DNA of 23,521 nucleotides from CAWEHT01 sp963808455 (GCA_963808455.1 CAWEHT010000373.1:1-23521), one strand, 5' to 3'. Counted from the stretch's first letter, positions 15,728 to 23,429 are shown. Program-made: numbers and translations. The notes: a model not told the origin generated them from the letters alone.

Positions 15728-17174
15728 ATGAAACAACTTGGAGACATCTTAGGCTCGCTCAATTTGCCAGGAGCCGGCCCGGGCGAGCGCACGAGGCAGG
15801 CCGCCGAGGTGCCGCGCCCCGACTCGCAAGATGTCTGCCCGATCTGCAAGGGCAAAGGCTTCCTCGTGTATGATGTGCCGCCCGGCCACCCCGATTTCAG
15901 CCGGGCGATTCCCTGCCAGTGCACGCAAGCGCGCCTGGCCGTGGAGCGCGCGGCGACCCTGGCTGCGGTGAGCAATCTGGGGCAGCTCAGCCGCCTGACC
16001 TTCGACAATTTCATGCCCGGCGGCGTGGGCGTAGGCCAATTGACCAGTTTCAACCTCCAACGCGCCTACGATCTGGCTCAGGAGTTCGCGCGCGAGCCCA
16101 AAGGCTTCCTGGTGTTGCTGGGTGGGTATGGCTGTGGCAAGACGCATCTGGCGGCAGCCATTGCCAACCAACGCATTGCGTTGGGCCACGCGGCGATGTT
16201 CGTGGTCGTTCCCGACCTGCTGGATTACTTGCGCGCAGCCTACGCTCCCGATAGCCTCACGAGCCTCGACGAGCGGCTCGAAGCCATCCGGTCCTCGCCG
16301 CTGCTGGTGCTGGATGACCTCGGCGCGCACAACACCACGTCGTGGGCGCAGGAGAAGCTCTTTCAGATCCTCAACCATCGCTATAACGGCCGTTTGCCCA
16401 CCGTGATTACCTGCAACCAGCGGTTGGAGGATCTTGACCCGCGCATCACCTCCCGCCTGGGCGATGCCGATCTGAGCCAGGTGTATGAGATCATGGCCCC
16501 CGATTTTCGCCAGGGGGGACCTGTGCGCGGTGGGACAAACCTGAACACGCTGTCCTGGTATAGCGACAAGACCTTCGAGAGCTTTGTGGATCGGCGCCAC
16601 GAACTGGAGGGCGAGAATCGCGAAAGCCTGCTCAAGGCCCTGGCGCGGGCACGGAGCTTTGCTCAGGAGCCGAGCGGTTGGCTCGTCTTCAGCGGCACCT
16701 ATGGGTGCGGCAAGACGCACCTGGCGGCGGCCATTGCCAATTATCAGATCGCGTCCCAGCGCCAGATGCCGGTCTTCGTCGGCGCCTCCGATCTGCTTGA
16801 CCACCTGCGCCGCGACGTTCAGCCCCAACAGCCCCACCACCATGGACAAGGTCTTCGACCACGTGCGCTCGGCCCAGCTGCTGATCCTGGATGATCTGAG
16901 CACGGAAAGTGCCACGCCATGGGCCCGAGAGAAACTGTCCCAGCTTCTCAACCATCGCTATGTGGCACGCCTGGCCACGGTCATTACCACAGCTGACAAG
17001 ATCGATCGGATTGATGCGCGTTTGCGCAGCCGCATGCTCGATACGACGCGCTGCACGTTCGTGTCGATTCTGGCCCCCGCATTCCGTGGCAACGAACGTC
17101 GCGAGCCTGCCGAGCCCGATGTTCCGGACCGGCCGGGGCGCGGCAAGAACCCCCGGCTCAAGCACGATCAGTGA
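15728..17174 (+). CDS. DnaC/DnaI-like helicase loader with two tandem AAA+ domains (frameshifted)
   Basis: Repaired length is 481 residues, about twice a normal DnaC/DnaI. Residues 37-65 form a zinc-binding module (Cys37-Cys40 in CPICKGKG, Cys63-Cys65 in CQC), as in DnaI-type loaders. The first AAA+ domain has Walker A GGYGCGKTH (about 132-139), Walker B LLVLDDLGA, sensor VITCN and SRLGD. A second domain repeats all of these: GTYGCGKTH (about 323), LLILDDLST, VITTAD and LRSRMLD. The stretches after Walker A (LAAAIAN) and around QILNHRY/QLLNHRY are nearly identical, indicating internal duplication. Between 16811 and 16820 one extra base (near G16817) breaks the frame inside the second domain; removing it gives HLRRD-FSPNSPTTMDKVF. 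Expected role: loading DnaB with DnaD. The ATG at 15728 has no ribosome binding site. Confidence 0.85.
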
Positions 17175-17215
17175 CCCCGCCGTGATTTCACCCTTTCGAT
17201 ATCCCACGATCCTCT

Positions 17216-17242
17216 TTAGCACTCGCGGCCGCCGGGTGCGAA
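17216..17242 (+). promoter_or_regulatory. Second, degenerate CIRCE-like operator upstream of groES
   Basis: TTAGCACTC at 17216-17224, nine bases, then GGGTGCGAA at 17234-17242. The left half is perfect and the right half matches GAGTGCTAA at 7 of 9 positions, with the exact N9 spacing. It sits just upstream of the -35 box, so HrcA could bind on both sides of the promoter. Confidence 0.55.
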
Positions 17243-17258
17243 TATGGCCTTCACAGAT

Positions 17259-17287
17259 TTGACGAACCGCACGACGTGCTGTAGAAT
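17259..17287 (+). promoter_or_regulatory. groESL promoter
   Basis: TTGACG at 17259-17264, a 17-base spacer, TAGAAT at 17282-17287. The start site would be near 17294, directly before the perfect CIRCE element, the usual geometry for HrcA repression. Confidence 0.75.
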
Positions 17288-17296
17288 CATCCTTGC

Positions 17297-17323
17297 TTAG
17301 CACTCGCCAGGCAAGAGTGCTAA
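17297..17323 (+). promoter_or_regulatory. CIRCE operator (HrcA binding site), perfect
   Basis: TTAGCACTC at 17297-17305, nine bases, GAGTGCTAA at 17315-17323: a full match to the CIRCE consensus. HrcA binding here represses groESL in the absence of heat stress. In the mRNA the same inverted repeat forms a 5' hairpin. Confidence 0.95.
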
Positions 17324-17394
17324 AGAGTACGTTGCCTCTGTCATCTATGGCGCGTTTGAGGCCGAGAGCCTATTTCTAAGGAGGTCGCTAAGTC

Positions 17395-17685
17395 ATGAAT
17401 CTCAAACCACTCGCCGATCGCCTGGTTGTCGAACCGATGGAGCAGGAAGAGGTCACCGCCGGTGGCATCATTCTCCCCGAGACCGCAAAAGAGAAGCCGC
17501 AGCAAGGCACAGTGCTTGCCGCTGGGCCCGGCCGCGTCGACGAGGATGGCAATCGGGTCGCCATGGAGCTCAAAGTCGGCGACCGCGTGCTTTACGCCAA
17601 GTACTCGGGCACCGAGATCAAGCTGGACGGCAAGAAAGTGCTGATTCTCCGCGAGTCGGACATTCTGGCCGTCGTCCTGGCTTGA
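17395..17685 (+). CDS. groES: Co-chaperonin GroES
   Basis: A 96-residue Hsp10, the lid of the GroEL folding chamber. Seen: MNLKPLADRLVVEPMEQEE, the mobile loop TAGGIILPETAKEKPQQGTVLAAGPG, VGDRVLYAKYSGTEIKLDGKKVLILRESDILAVV. All are family hallmarks, and the length is standard. A near-perfect ribosome binding site AAGGAGGT (17378-17385) lies nine bases before the ATG. The mRNA leader is about 100 bases and starts with the CIRCE repeat. groEL follows after 56 bases. Confidence 0.97.
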   Translation: MNLKPLADRLVVEPMEQEEVTAGGIILPETAKEKPQQGTVLAAGPGRVDEDGNRVAMELKVGDRVLYAKYSGTEIKLDGKKVLILRESDILAVVLA

Positions 17686-17741
17686 GCGCCCACAGGCACG
17701 TCGCAACCAAACTATTCTCATAACCACAGGAGAGACCGAAG

Positions 17742-19392
17742 ATGGCAAAGCAGATAAGCTTTTCTGAAGAGGCTCGCCGAAGTCTGAAGATCGGCGTTGA
17801 CACCCTGGCAAATGCAGTCAAGGCAACCTTGGGCCCCAAGGGGCGGAACGTGGCTCTGGATAAGAAATGGGGCGCGCCCACGATCACCCATGACGGTGTG
17901 ACTGTGGCCAAGGAGATCGAGCTCCAGGAACCTTACCAGAACATGGGCGCCCAGCTCTTGAAAGAAGCGGCGACCAAGACCAATGATATTGCCGGAGATG
18001 GCACCACTACTGCCACCGTGTTGGCGCAGATCATCGTCAACGAAGGGTTGAAGAACGTAGCTGCCGGCGCGAACCCAATGCTGCTGAAGCGCGGCATCGA
18101 CCGTGGGGTGGCGGCGTTGGCCGAAGCGATCAAGGGACAGGCCATCACCATTACCACCAAAGAGGAGATCGCGGCTGTCGCCGCAATTTCGGCTCAGGAC
18201 CAGGAAATCGGCAACCTGATCTCCGATGTTATGGATAAGGTTGGCAAGGACGGCGTGATCACCGTCGAAGAGGCCAAGGGCCTGGCTTTCGAGACCGAAT
18301 ACGTCGAGGGCATGCAGTTTGATCGCGGCTATATCAGCCAGTATTTCGTCACCACCCCCGACGTCATGGAAGCCCAGCTGGGCAATCCCTACATTCTGAT
18401 CACGGAAAAGAAGATCTCCGCGGCCGCCGATATCGTGCCTTTGCTCGAAAAGCTGGTCCAGCTCGGCAAGCGCGAAGTAGTCATCATTGCCGAGGACGTC
18501 AACGGTGAAGCCCTGGCAACGCTGGTATTGAACAAGCTGCGTGGCATGTTCAACTGCGTGGCCGTCAAGGCTCCTGGCTTTGGTGACCGCCGCAAGGCTA
18601 TGCTGCAAGATATCGCCGTGCTGACCGGTGGCACGGTCATCAGCGAGGAATTGGGCCGCAAGCTAGAAACCGCCCAGATCAGCGATCTTGGTCAGTCCGA
18701 CCGGGTCATCGCCACCAAGGATGACACCACGATCTGTCGGTGGCAAGGGCGAGGCGGCGGCCATCAAGGGCCGGATTGAGCAGATCCGCGTCGAGATCGA
18801 CAACTCCACCAGCGACTACGACAAAGAGAAGCTGCAAGAGCGGTTGGCCCGCCTGGCAGGCGGCGTGGCGATCATCCGGGTCGGCGCCGGCACCGAGACC
18901 GAACTGAAGGAAAAGAAGCACCGCGTCGAGGACGCGCTGAGCGCCACTCGTGCCGCCGTGGAAGAGGGCATCGTGCCGGGCGGTGGGGTGGCCTTGCTCA
19001 ACGCTGTGGTTGCTCTGGATCCGGTGGAAGAGTCGTTGAAGCAGGGTGATCCCGACATGCTGACCGGTGTAAAGATCCTGCACCGGGCGCTGGAAGAACC
19101 GATGCGGCAGTTGGCCGAGAATGCCGGCTACGACGGCGCGGTAGTAGTGGAGAATGTGCGCCGCGAGCAGAAATCTGCCAATAACTTGCGCATCGGTTTC
19201 GACGTGATGGCCGAGAACTACGGTGACATGGTCCAGAAGCAGATCATCGATCCGGCCAAGGTCACCCGTGGCGGGCTGGAGAATGCTGCCTCGATTGCAG
19301 GCATGATCCTGACCACCGAAGCCCTCATTACCGACATCCCTGAGAAAGAGAAGCCGGCCCCTCAGGGCAATCCCAACCCAGACATGTATTGA
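17742..19392 (+). CDS. groEL: Chaperonin GroEL (frameshifted)
   Basis: Hsp60 chaperonin subunit, 549 residues after repair. Seen: MAKQISFSEEARRSLKIGVDTLANAVKATLGPKGRNV, the ATPase motif DIAGDGTTTATVLAQ, the apical domain (GLAFETEYVEGMQFDRGYISQYFVT), and the C-terminal equatorial part (VEEGIVPGGGVALLNA, YDGAVVVENV, NYGDMVQKQIIDPAKVTRGGLENAASIAGMILTTEALI). The frame is broken at KDDTTI: one extra base (T18735) separates it from VGGKGEAAAIKGRIEQIR in the next frame. Removing it restores the canonical sequence, so an inactive gene is unlikely. The C-terminus ends in QGNPNPDMY and lacks the GGM repeats of E. coli GroEL. A strong terminator follows 17 bases after the stop. Confidence 0.95.
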
Positions 19393-19409
19393 GCCGATAG
19401 CCCTGGCCT

Positions 19410-19453
19410 GAGAAAGAAAGCCGGTGCCCCTTGGGACACCGGCTTTCTTTCTC
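19410..19453 (+). terminator. Strong hairpin terminator of groESL
   Basis: A perfect 17-base stem: GAGAAAGAAAGCCGGTG at 19410-19426 with its complement at 19437-19453, and a ten-base loop. The descending arm is T-rich (CTTTCTTTCTC). Because the outer part of the stem is A/T-rich on both sides, it could work from both strands, also ending the minus-strand STAS transcript. Confidence 0.8.
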
Positions 19454-19548
19454 GGCTGGAGGATGTGCCTCTGGTCGGGCGGATGATGCCTCGCGTTGCT
19501 CTCCGGCTGGGAGGATGTGCCTCTGGTCGGACGGATGATGCCTCGCGT
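19453..19548. repeat. Tandem direct repeat, about 51-base period
   Basis: Copy 1 at 19453-19496 and copy 2 at 19504-19548 are identical for 44 bases except for one extra G (after CGGCTGG) and one G-to-A change (GGTCGGG versus GGTCGGA). They do not code for anything recognisable. They lie between the groEL terminator and the end of the STAS remnant. Confidence 0.85.
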
Positions 19549-19567
19549 ACTGTCTGGGCCCGTGCCT

Positions 19568-19759
19568 CTAGAAGCTGCCGAGCGCTTCGGCTTCGGTCAC
19601 GTAAATCATGAATTGGGTCTTGAGTCCGGTCAGATCGAGTATCTGGTTGACACTGGCGCTCACCTCGGCCAGGCGCAGATCACCCCGGTTCCAGCGGCGG
19701 CACGCCTTCCAGGTGCTGATGAGCTCACGCAAGGCCGCGCTGCTGGCGTACGACAACAC
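19568..19759 (-). pseudogene. C-terminal remnant of an STAS-domain anti-sigma factor antagonist
   Basis: The last 63 codons of a minus-strand gene read SYASSAALRELISTWKACRRWNRGDLRLAEVSASVNQILDLTGLKTQFMIYVTEAEALGSF. This matches the second half of STAS proteins of the SpoIIAA/RsbV type: the SSAALR segment around the usual phosphorylated serine, GDLRLA, VNQILDLTGL, and the FxIY...EAxxSF ending. The first half of the domain is absent. In-frame TAG codons stand immediately upstream (19760-19762) and again six codons further up, and nothing STAS-like was found in the other frames beyond about 19790. The gene is therefore cut, most likely by the sequence junction. A formal GTG at 19757-19759 is not a credible real start. 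Confidence 0.7.
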
Positions 19760-19982
19760 CTAGACGTCTCCGGTCTAAGTTCGAACACGGGGCGCGGCCG
19801 CGCGTTGATTGCGCGCGGGCCGCGTTGCCGCGTTTGGCGGAATGGCTGAGGGCGATGCGCCCCTCACGTTCAAGCCGCATTGCATCGCGGGGCGCCGCCC
19901 ATAGCATTGGTGCGGCGATGGCCGGCGAACGATTGCCGGCACAGGCCGAATTGACCGGCGCGATCCAGGCGGGAGGTGTGCA
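19760..19982. other. Junction of Chloroflexota-like and alphaproteobacterial-like sequence
   Basis: No gene recognised. Everything left of this stretch belongs to a Chloroflexota-type gene set, and everything right of it to a Rhizobiales-type one. The STAS gene loses its homology at the left border. A GC-rich hairpin at 19793-19824 (GCGGCCGCGCG with CGCGCGGGCCGC, seven-base loop, one bulge) probably already belongs to the right-hand genome. GGAGGT at 19972-19977 is the ribosome binding site of the next gene. Confidence 0.55.
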
Positions 19983-21055
19983 ATGGCGGCTTACAACATC
20001 CTGATTATGGGCGCGTTCGTATGGCTCGCTGTTGGCGTCGAAGCTTTTGTTCGGCGGCCACACCATCAATCTCGTTTGCCTGCCGGCCGAGGCCGACCTC
20101 ATCAACGCTGAAGGATTCCGCGTGCGTCTGCCGGTCCGCGGGCGCAAGGCTCCGGTCGAGCTCGAACTCGCGCAAACTGCCCGGCAAGGTCAGCGCCAGC
20201 GGTACGTCCGGCGTCGATCCGAAGGACTACGATCTGGTCGGGCTCGCGATGCAGGAGCCGCAATACCGCTCGCCAGGCGTGCGCGAGCTCCTCGATGCGG
20301 TAGCCCGCGCCAAGGTGCCGTGCATGTCGATCATGAATATGCCGCCGCTTGCCTATCTGCGGCGTATTCCGGGTCTCAACACCGACGCGCTGAAAGCCGC
20401 CTATACCGACCCCAGCGTCTGGGACAACTTCGATCCGGCGTTCATCACGCTGTGCAGCCCGGACCCGCAGGCGATCAGGCCGCCCGAGGAGAAGGTCAAC
20501 GTGCTGCAAGTGACGCTGCCGACCAATTTCAAGGTCGCGCGGTTTCCGTCGGAACGGCACACCGCGATACTGCGACAGTTGCAGGACGAGATCGAGGCGA
20601 TCCGGTTCGACACGTCGGAGGGCAAGACCGAGCTGCCGGTCAAGCTCAGGGTCTATGATTCGATTTTCGTGCCGCTTGCCAAGTGGGCGATGTTGCTCGC
20701 CGGCAATTACCGGTGCGTGACCAAAGACGGCATGCGCACGGCGCAAGAGGCGGTGCACAGCGACATCGAGACCTCGCGCTCGGTCTACAATTTCGTCGTC
20801 GACCTCTGCGTCAAACTCGGCGCCAGCCCCGACGACATGGTGCCGTTCGAGAAATATGCCGCCGCCGCACAATCGCTGACGCGTCCGGCATCCGCGGCGC
20901 GCGCTTTGCAGAACGGCGCGCCGAACATCGAGCGCGCCGACAAGCTCGTGCAGCTCATCGCCGCGCAGAAGGGATTGCATCATCCGGCCATCGACGCGCA
21001 GGTCGCGCTGGTTGACGCACGCCTCGAAGCCAATCGCAAGAAAGCGGCGGCGTAG
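19983..21055 (+). CDS. Ketopantoate reductase-like (ApbA/PanE N-terminal) protein, two frameshifts
   Basis: An NAD(P)-binding oxidoreductase of the ketopantoate reductase superfamily, 356 residues after repair. Frame 1 gives MAAYNILIMGA. One extra T at 20016-20017 leads to SYGSLLASKLLFGGHTINLVCLPAEADLINAEGFRVRLPVRGRKAPVELEL (GAxYGSLLA is the dinucleotide fingerprint). One extra base at 20169-20172 leads to RKLPGKVSASGTSGVDPKDYDLVGLAMQEPQYRSPGVRELLDAVARAKVPCMSIMNMPPLAYLRRIPG and a long C-terminal domain with PLAKWAMLLAGNYRCV. It is longer than PanE (about 300), and the usual (N)xxxN hydrophobic pattern is altered, so the true substrate is uncertain. The ATG at 19983 has GGAGGT upstream. It converges on the DUF427 gene. 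Residue use and gene content fit Rhizobiales. Confidence 0.75.
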
Positions 21056-21086
21056 CGGGGCCCGAGGGCCCGCTTAAGCCCGCTAC
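21052..21086. terminator. Bidirectional hairpin across the two convergent stop codons
   Basis: GTAGCGGG at 21052-21059 is the exact inverse complement of CCCGCTAC at 21079-21086; the arms contain the stop codons of both convergent genes. A nested GC-rich inverted repeat (GCGGGGCCC at 21055-21063, GGGCCCGC at 21066-21073) lies inside. It probably ends both transcripts. Confidence 0.5.
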
Positions 21087-21364
21087 TTGACCTCGACATC
21101 CTCCCAAAAGCCGAACCGGCCGCCGACTTTCGCCATCTGCGGCTGCGGTTTTTCGTAGGACCACGCGGCTCGCTTGTGGCGTTTGCCGTCGATGACGACA
21201 TCGTAGAACTGGACGCCGTGAGGGCAGGCGCGGTCGTCTTCGGTTTTCTCGGTCTTCTCCAGCCAATCCATTCGCACTGCGGAAGGCGGAAAATAATCGT
21301 AGCCGTGGGCTGAAACGATGTCGCCGCTCTCGGCGACTACGTGTCCGTCGACGCTTGCCTTCAT
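21083..21364 (-). CDS. DUF427 domain protein
   Basis: A 93-residue protein with the DUF427 pattern: MKASVDGHVVAESGDIV, YDYFPPSAVRMDWLEKTEKT, CPHGVQFYDVVIDGKRHKRAAWSYEKPQPQMAKVGGRFGFWEDVEV. The short cysteine-containing core followed by AAWSYxxP and a final FW motif is typical of the family. Its function is unknown; it is a small soluble beta-rich protein common in Proteobacteria and Actinobacteria. The ATG at 21362-21364 has GGGAG upstream. It is transcribed in the same direction as, and 37 bases after, the ABC transporter gene. Confidence 0.85.
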   Translation of the reverse strand: MKASVDGHVVAESGDIVSAHGYDYFPPSAVRMDWLEKTEKTEDDRACPHGVQFYDVVIDGKRHKRAAWSYEKPQPQMAKVGGRFGFWEDVEVK

Positions 21365-21401
21365 GATACCGATCTCCCTGGAACCTAAGTCTAATATTTA
21401 T

Positions 21402-23153
21402 TCATTCGGCAGCCGAGACCAAGGGCACCTCTCGCAAATGCGAGAAGCCGTCATCCGGCACCACCACCTCAATGCGGCGGCCATGGAAGACGTTAAGCGT
21501 CGAGCGATGGCCGATGGAAATGATGGCCGTCCCCTTCAGCCGGTCTTGCAGCAGCCGGTACAGGGCGGCCTCGGAGGCCTCGTCGAGCGCGGCCGTCGCT
21601 TCGTCGAGGAACAGATAATCGGGCGCCGCCAGAAGCGCGCGCGCGATCGCGAGACGCTGCTGCTCGCCTTGCGACAGCCTGTGATTCCAATGCGCTTCTT
21701 CGCCAAGCCGTGCGACCAGTTCCGGCAGTCCAACGGCGGCGAGCGCTTCGGCAATCTTTGCATCGTTGTACGTGCCGGGTTCCGCCGGATAAGCGGCGGC
21801 GGCCGACAGCGTCGCAACCGGGAAATAGGGTCGCTGCGGCAGCAGCATGACGCGCGCTCCCCGCGGCGCCGTTATTTGGCCCGAGCCGAACGGCCAGATG
21901 CCAGCGATGGCGCGAAACAGCGTCGATTTGCCCGTGCCGGAAGGCCCGGTGACCAGAATGCGCTCGCCCGCCGGAAAGGCGACATGCTCGGCTGAGATCA
22001 GCGGCTCGCCGCGGGGCAGGCGTACGTTGAGACGATCGGCGGCAAACACCGCTCCGCCCCCACGCGGGAGCATTTCAATGGCCGGTGGCGTCGCGGCAGC
22101 CGCGCGGCCCGCGGCGATCGCTTCCTGGAACCCGGTCAAACGCGCGATCACTGAGCGGTATTCTGCAAGCTCGATGTAGATATTGATAAAATAAGAGAGC
22201 GCAGTCTGGACGCTGTTGAAGGCCGATGCGGTCTGCATCAGACCGCCGAGCTGCATGGCGCCCGAGAAATAGGCCGGGCTGACGACCAGATAGGGAAAGA
22301 TCACGGCGATCTGCGTATAACCTTGCGTGAAGAAGGTGAGCTGTTTTTGCCGGCGCATGATCGCAATCCAGTTGCTGAACACGTGCCCGAAGCGGCCGAG
22401 GTGCCCCTCGCGTTCGGCGGTCTCGCCGCGGAGCGAAGCAATCTGCTCGGAATTCTCGCGGGTTCGCACCAGATTGAAGCGGAAATCGGCTTCGACACGT
22501 TGCTTTTGGAAATTCAGCGGAATCAGTGGCCAGCCGATCAAATGCGTGAGCAAGCTGCCGACAACGGCATAAATCAATGCCGCCCAGACCAAATAGCCGG
22601 GAATAGCGAAGCCTGAACCAAACAGCCGAAGCGGGGCCTCATCCGACAGCGTCCACAGAATGGCAATGAAGGCAACGAGCGTGCCGCAGGCATTGAGCAG
22701 CCGGGTGCCGATCGAAAGCGTGCTCTCGACAAACAACCGCAGATCTTCGGCGATGCGCTGATCCGGGTTGTCGGCGGCGTCGCCAAGAAGCTGCATGCGG
22801 TAGTGGTTGCCGGCGCCAAGCCAATCGCCCAAATAGGCTTGCGTCATCCAGCGCCGCCAACGGATTTGCAGCCATTGACCGAGGTAAACCTGATAGACTG
22901 CGATCACAGTGTTGAGCCCTGCAATCACGCAGAAAAAAAGGATTGCGCTGACGAATGCGTTCCAGTCGCGATCCTGCAGGGTGTTATAAAATCGATTATA
23001 CCAAAGGTTGAGGATCACCTGGAGCGCCACAAGGCCAAGCTCCATCGCAATCACCGCAACCAACAAAATACGGCCCGCCTTGCGGTCATCGGAGCGAAAG
23101 TAGGGAAGGGACAGCCGCCAGATCGCGGCGATCGTCGAAACGAGGCTTTTCAC
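21402..23153 (-). CDS. ABC transporter, fused permease and ATPase (YddA/SbmA-BacA-related)
   Basis: A 583-residue half-transporter. The N-terminal 330 or so residues form the membrane domain (ILLVAVIAMELGLVALQVILNLWYNRFYNTLQDRDW, FVSAILFFCVIAGLNTVIAVYQVYLGQWLQIRWRRWMTQAYLGDWL), a pattern shared with the SbmA/BacA and peroxisomal ABCD families. The C-terminal ATPase has Walker A GPSGTGKST (about residue 401), Q-loop LLPQRPYFP, signature LSQGEQQRLAIARAL (about 492), Walker B YLFLDEATAALDE (about 512) and the H-loop IISIGHRS. All active residues are present. The start is GTG at 23153 with GGAGGT four bases upstream. Relatives carry peptides, vitamins or long-chain acyl compounds; the substrate here cannot be told. 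Confidence 0.9.
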   Translation of the reverse strand: MKSLVSTIAAIWRLSLPYFRSDDRKAGRILLVAVIAMELGLVALQVILNLWYNRFYNTLQDRDWNAFVSAILFFCVIAGLNTVIAVYQVYLGQWLQIRWRRWMTQAYLGDWLGAGNHYRMQLLGDAADNPDQRIAEDLRLFVESTLSIGTRLLNACGTLVAFIAILWTLSDEAPLRLFGSGFAIPGYLVWAALIYAVVGSLLTHLIGWPLIPLNFQKQRVEADFRFNLVRTRENSEQIASLRGETAEREGHLGRFGHVFSNWIAIMRRQKQLTFFTQGYTQIAVIFPYLVVSPAYFSGAMQLGGLMQTASAFNSVQTALSYFINIYIELAEYRSVIARLTGFQEAIAAGRAAAATPPAIEMLPRGGGAVFAADRLNVRLPRGEPLISAEHVAFPAGERILVTGPSGTGKSTLFRAIAGIWPFGSGQITAPRGARVMLLPQRPYFPVATLSAAAAYPAEPGTYNDAKIAEALAAVGLPELVARLGEEAHWNHRLSQGEQQRLAIARALLAAPDYLFLDEATAALDEASEAALYRLLQDRLKGTAIISIGHRSTLNVFHGRRIEVVVPDDGFSHLREVPLVSAAE

Positions 23154-23429
23154 GAGGACCTCCGGTAATCAGCGCCGCCGGGCTTTAATTCGCACAGAAT
23201 GATCGATACCGCGCCAAAACCAAAATCCGCCGGCAATCCCCAAAGTTTCCCTCGGAGCGAACAGCGGTCGCTTGCTAACATTGGAAGCGGGGTATTAGTC
23301 TGGCCCGGGGCGTGACAAAAAATCTCGTTCGTTTGATGTCCTTACGGCGTAACATGCCGATCCAGGGACATTCGGCGACACGTCAGAGCGGTAAACGCCG
23401 GCGCACAGCGCTGTTGGGGGGAACCATCG
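23154..23429. other. Divergent intergenic region between the ABC transporter and lactate permease genes
   Basis: No gene seen. It must hold the promoters of the two divergent genes, but no consensus -35/-10 pair is convincing, as is usual for alphaproteobacterial promoters. A G-rich ribosome binding site (GGGGGGA) lies eight bases before the permease ATG. Confidence 0.4.

Noticed and set aside
14758..16951. Two long minus-strand open frames (431 and 400 codons)
   Set aside because: They lie antisense to dnaD and the AAA loader, whose domains are unmistakable. No motif or ribosome binding site supports the antisense frames.
19779..19790. TTCGAA-containing stretch resembling a tRNA T-loop, possible attachment site
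   Set aside because: The flanking bases do not form a T-stem, and no acceptor or anticodon arm is present on either strand.
19725..20147. Minus-strand open frame of 140 codons across the junction
   Set aside because: It spans the suspected join and the frameshifted start of the ketopantoate-reductase-like gene, has biased Arg/Ala/Ser composition, and resembles no family.
8600..20180. Programmed +1 frameshifting as the cause of the frame breaks
   Set aside because: The eight sites share no slippery sequence, stop codon or downstream structure, they fall at unrelated points inside conserved domains, and they occur in two unrelated genomes. Insertion errors are simpler.
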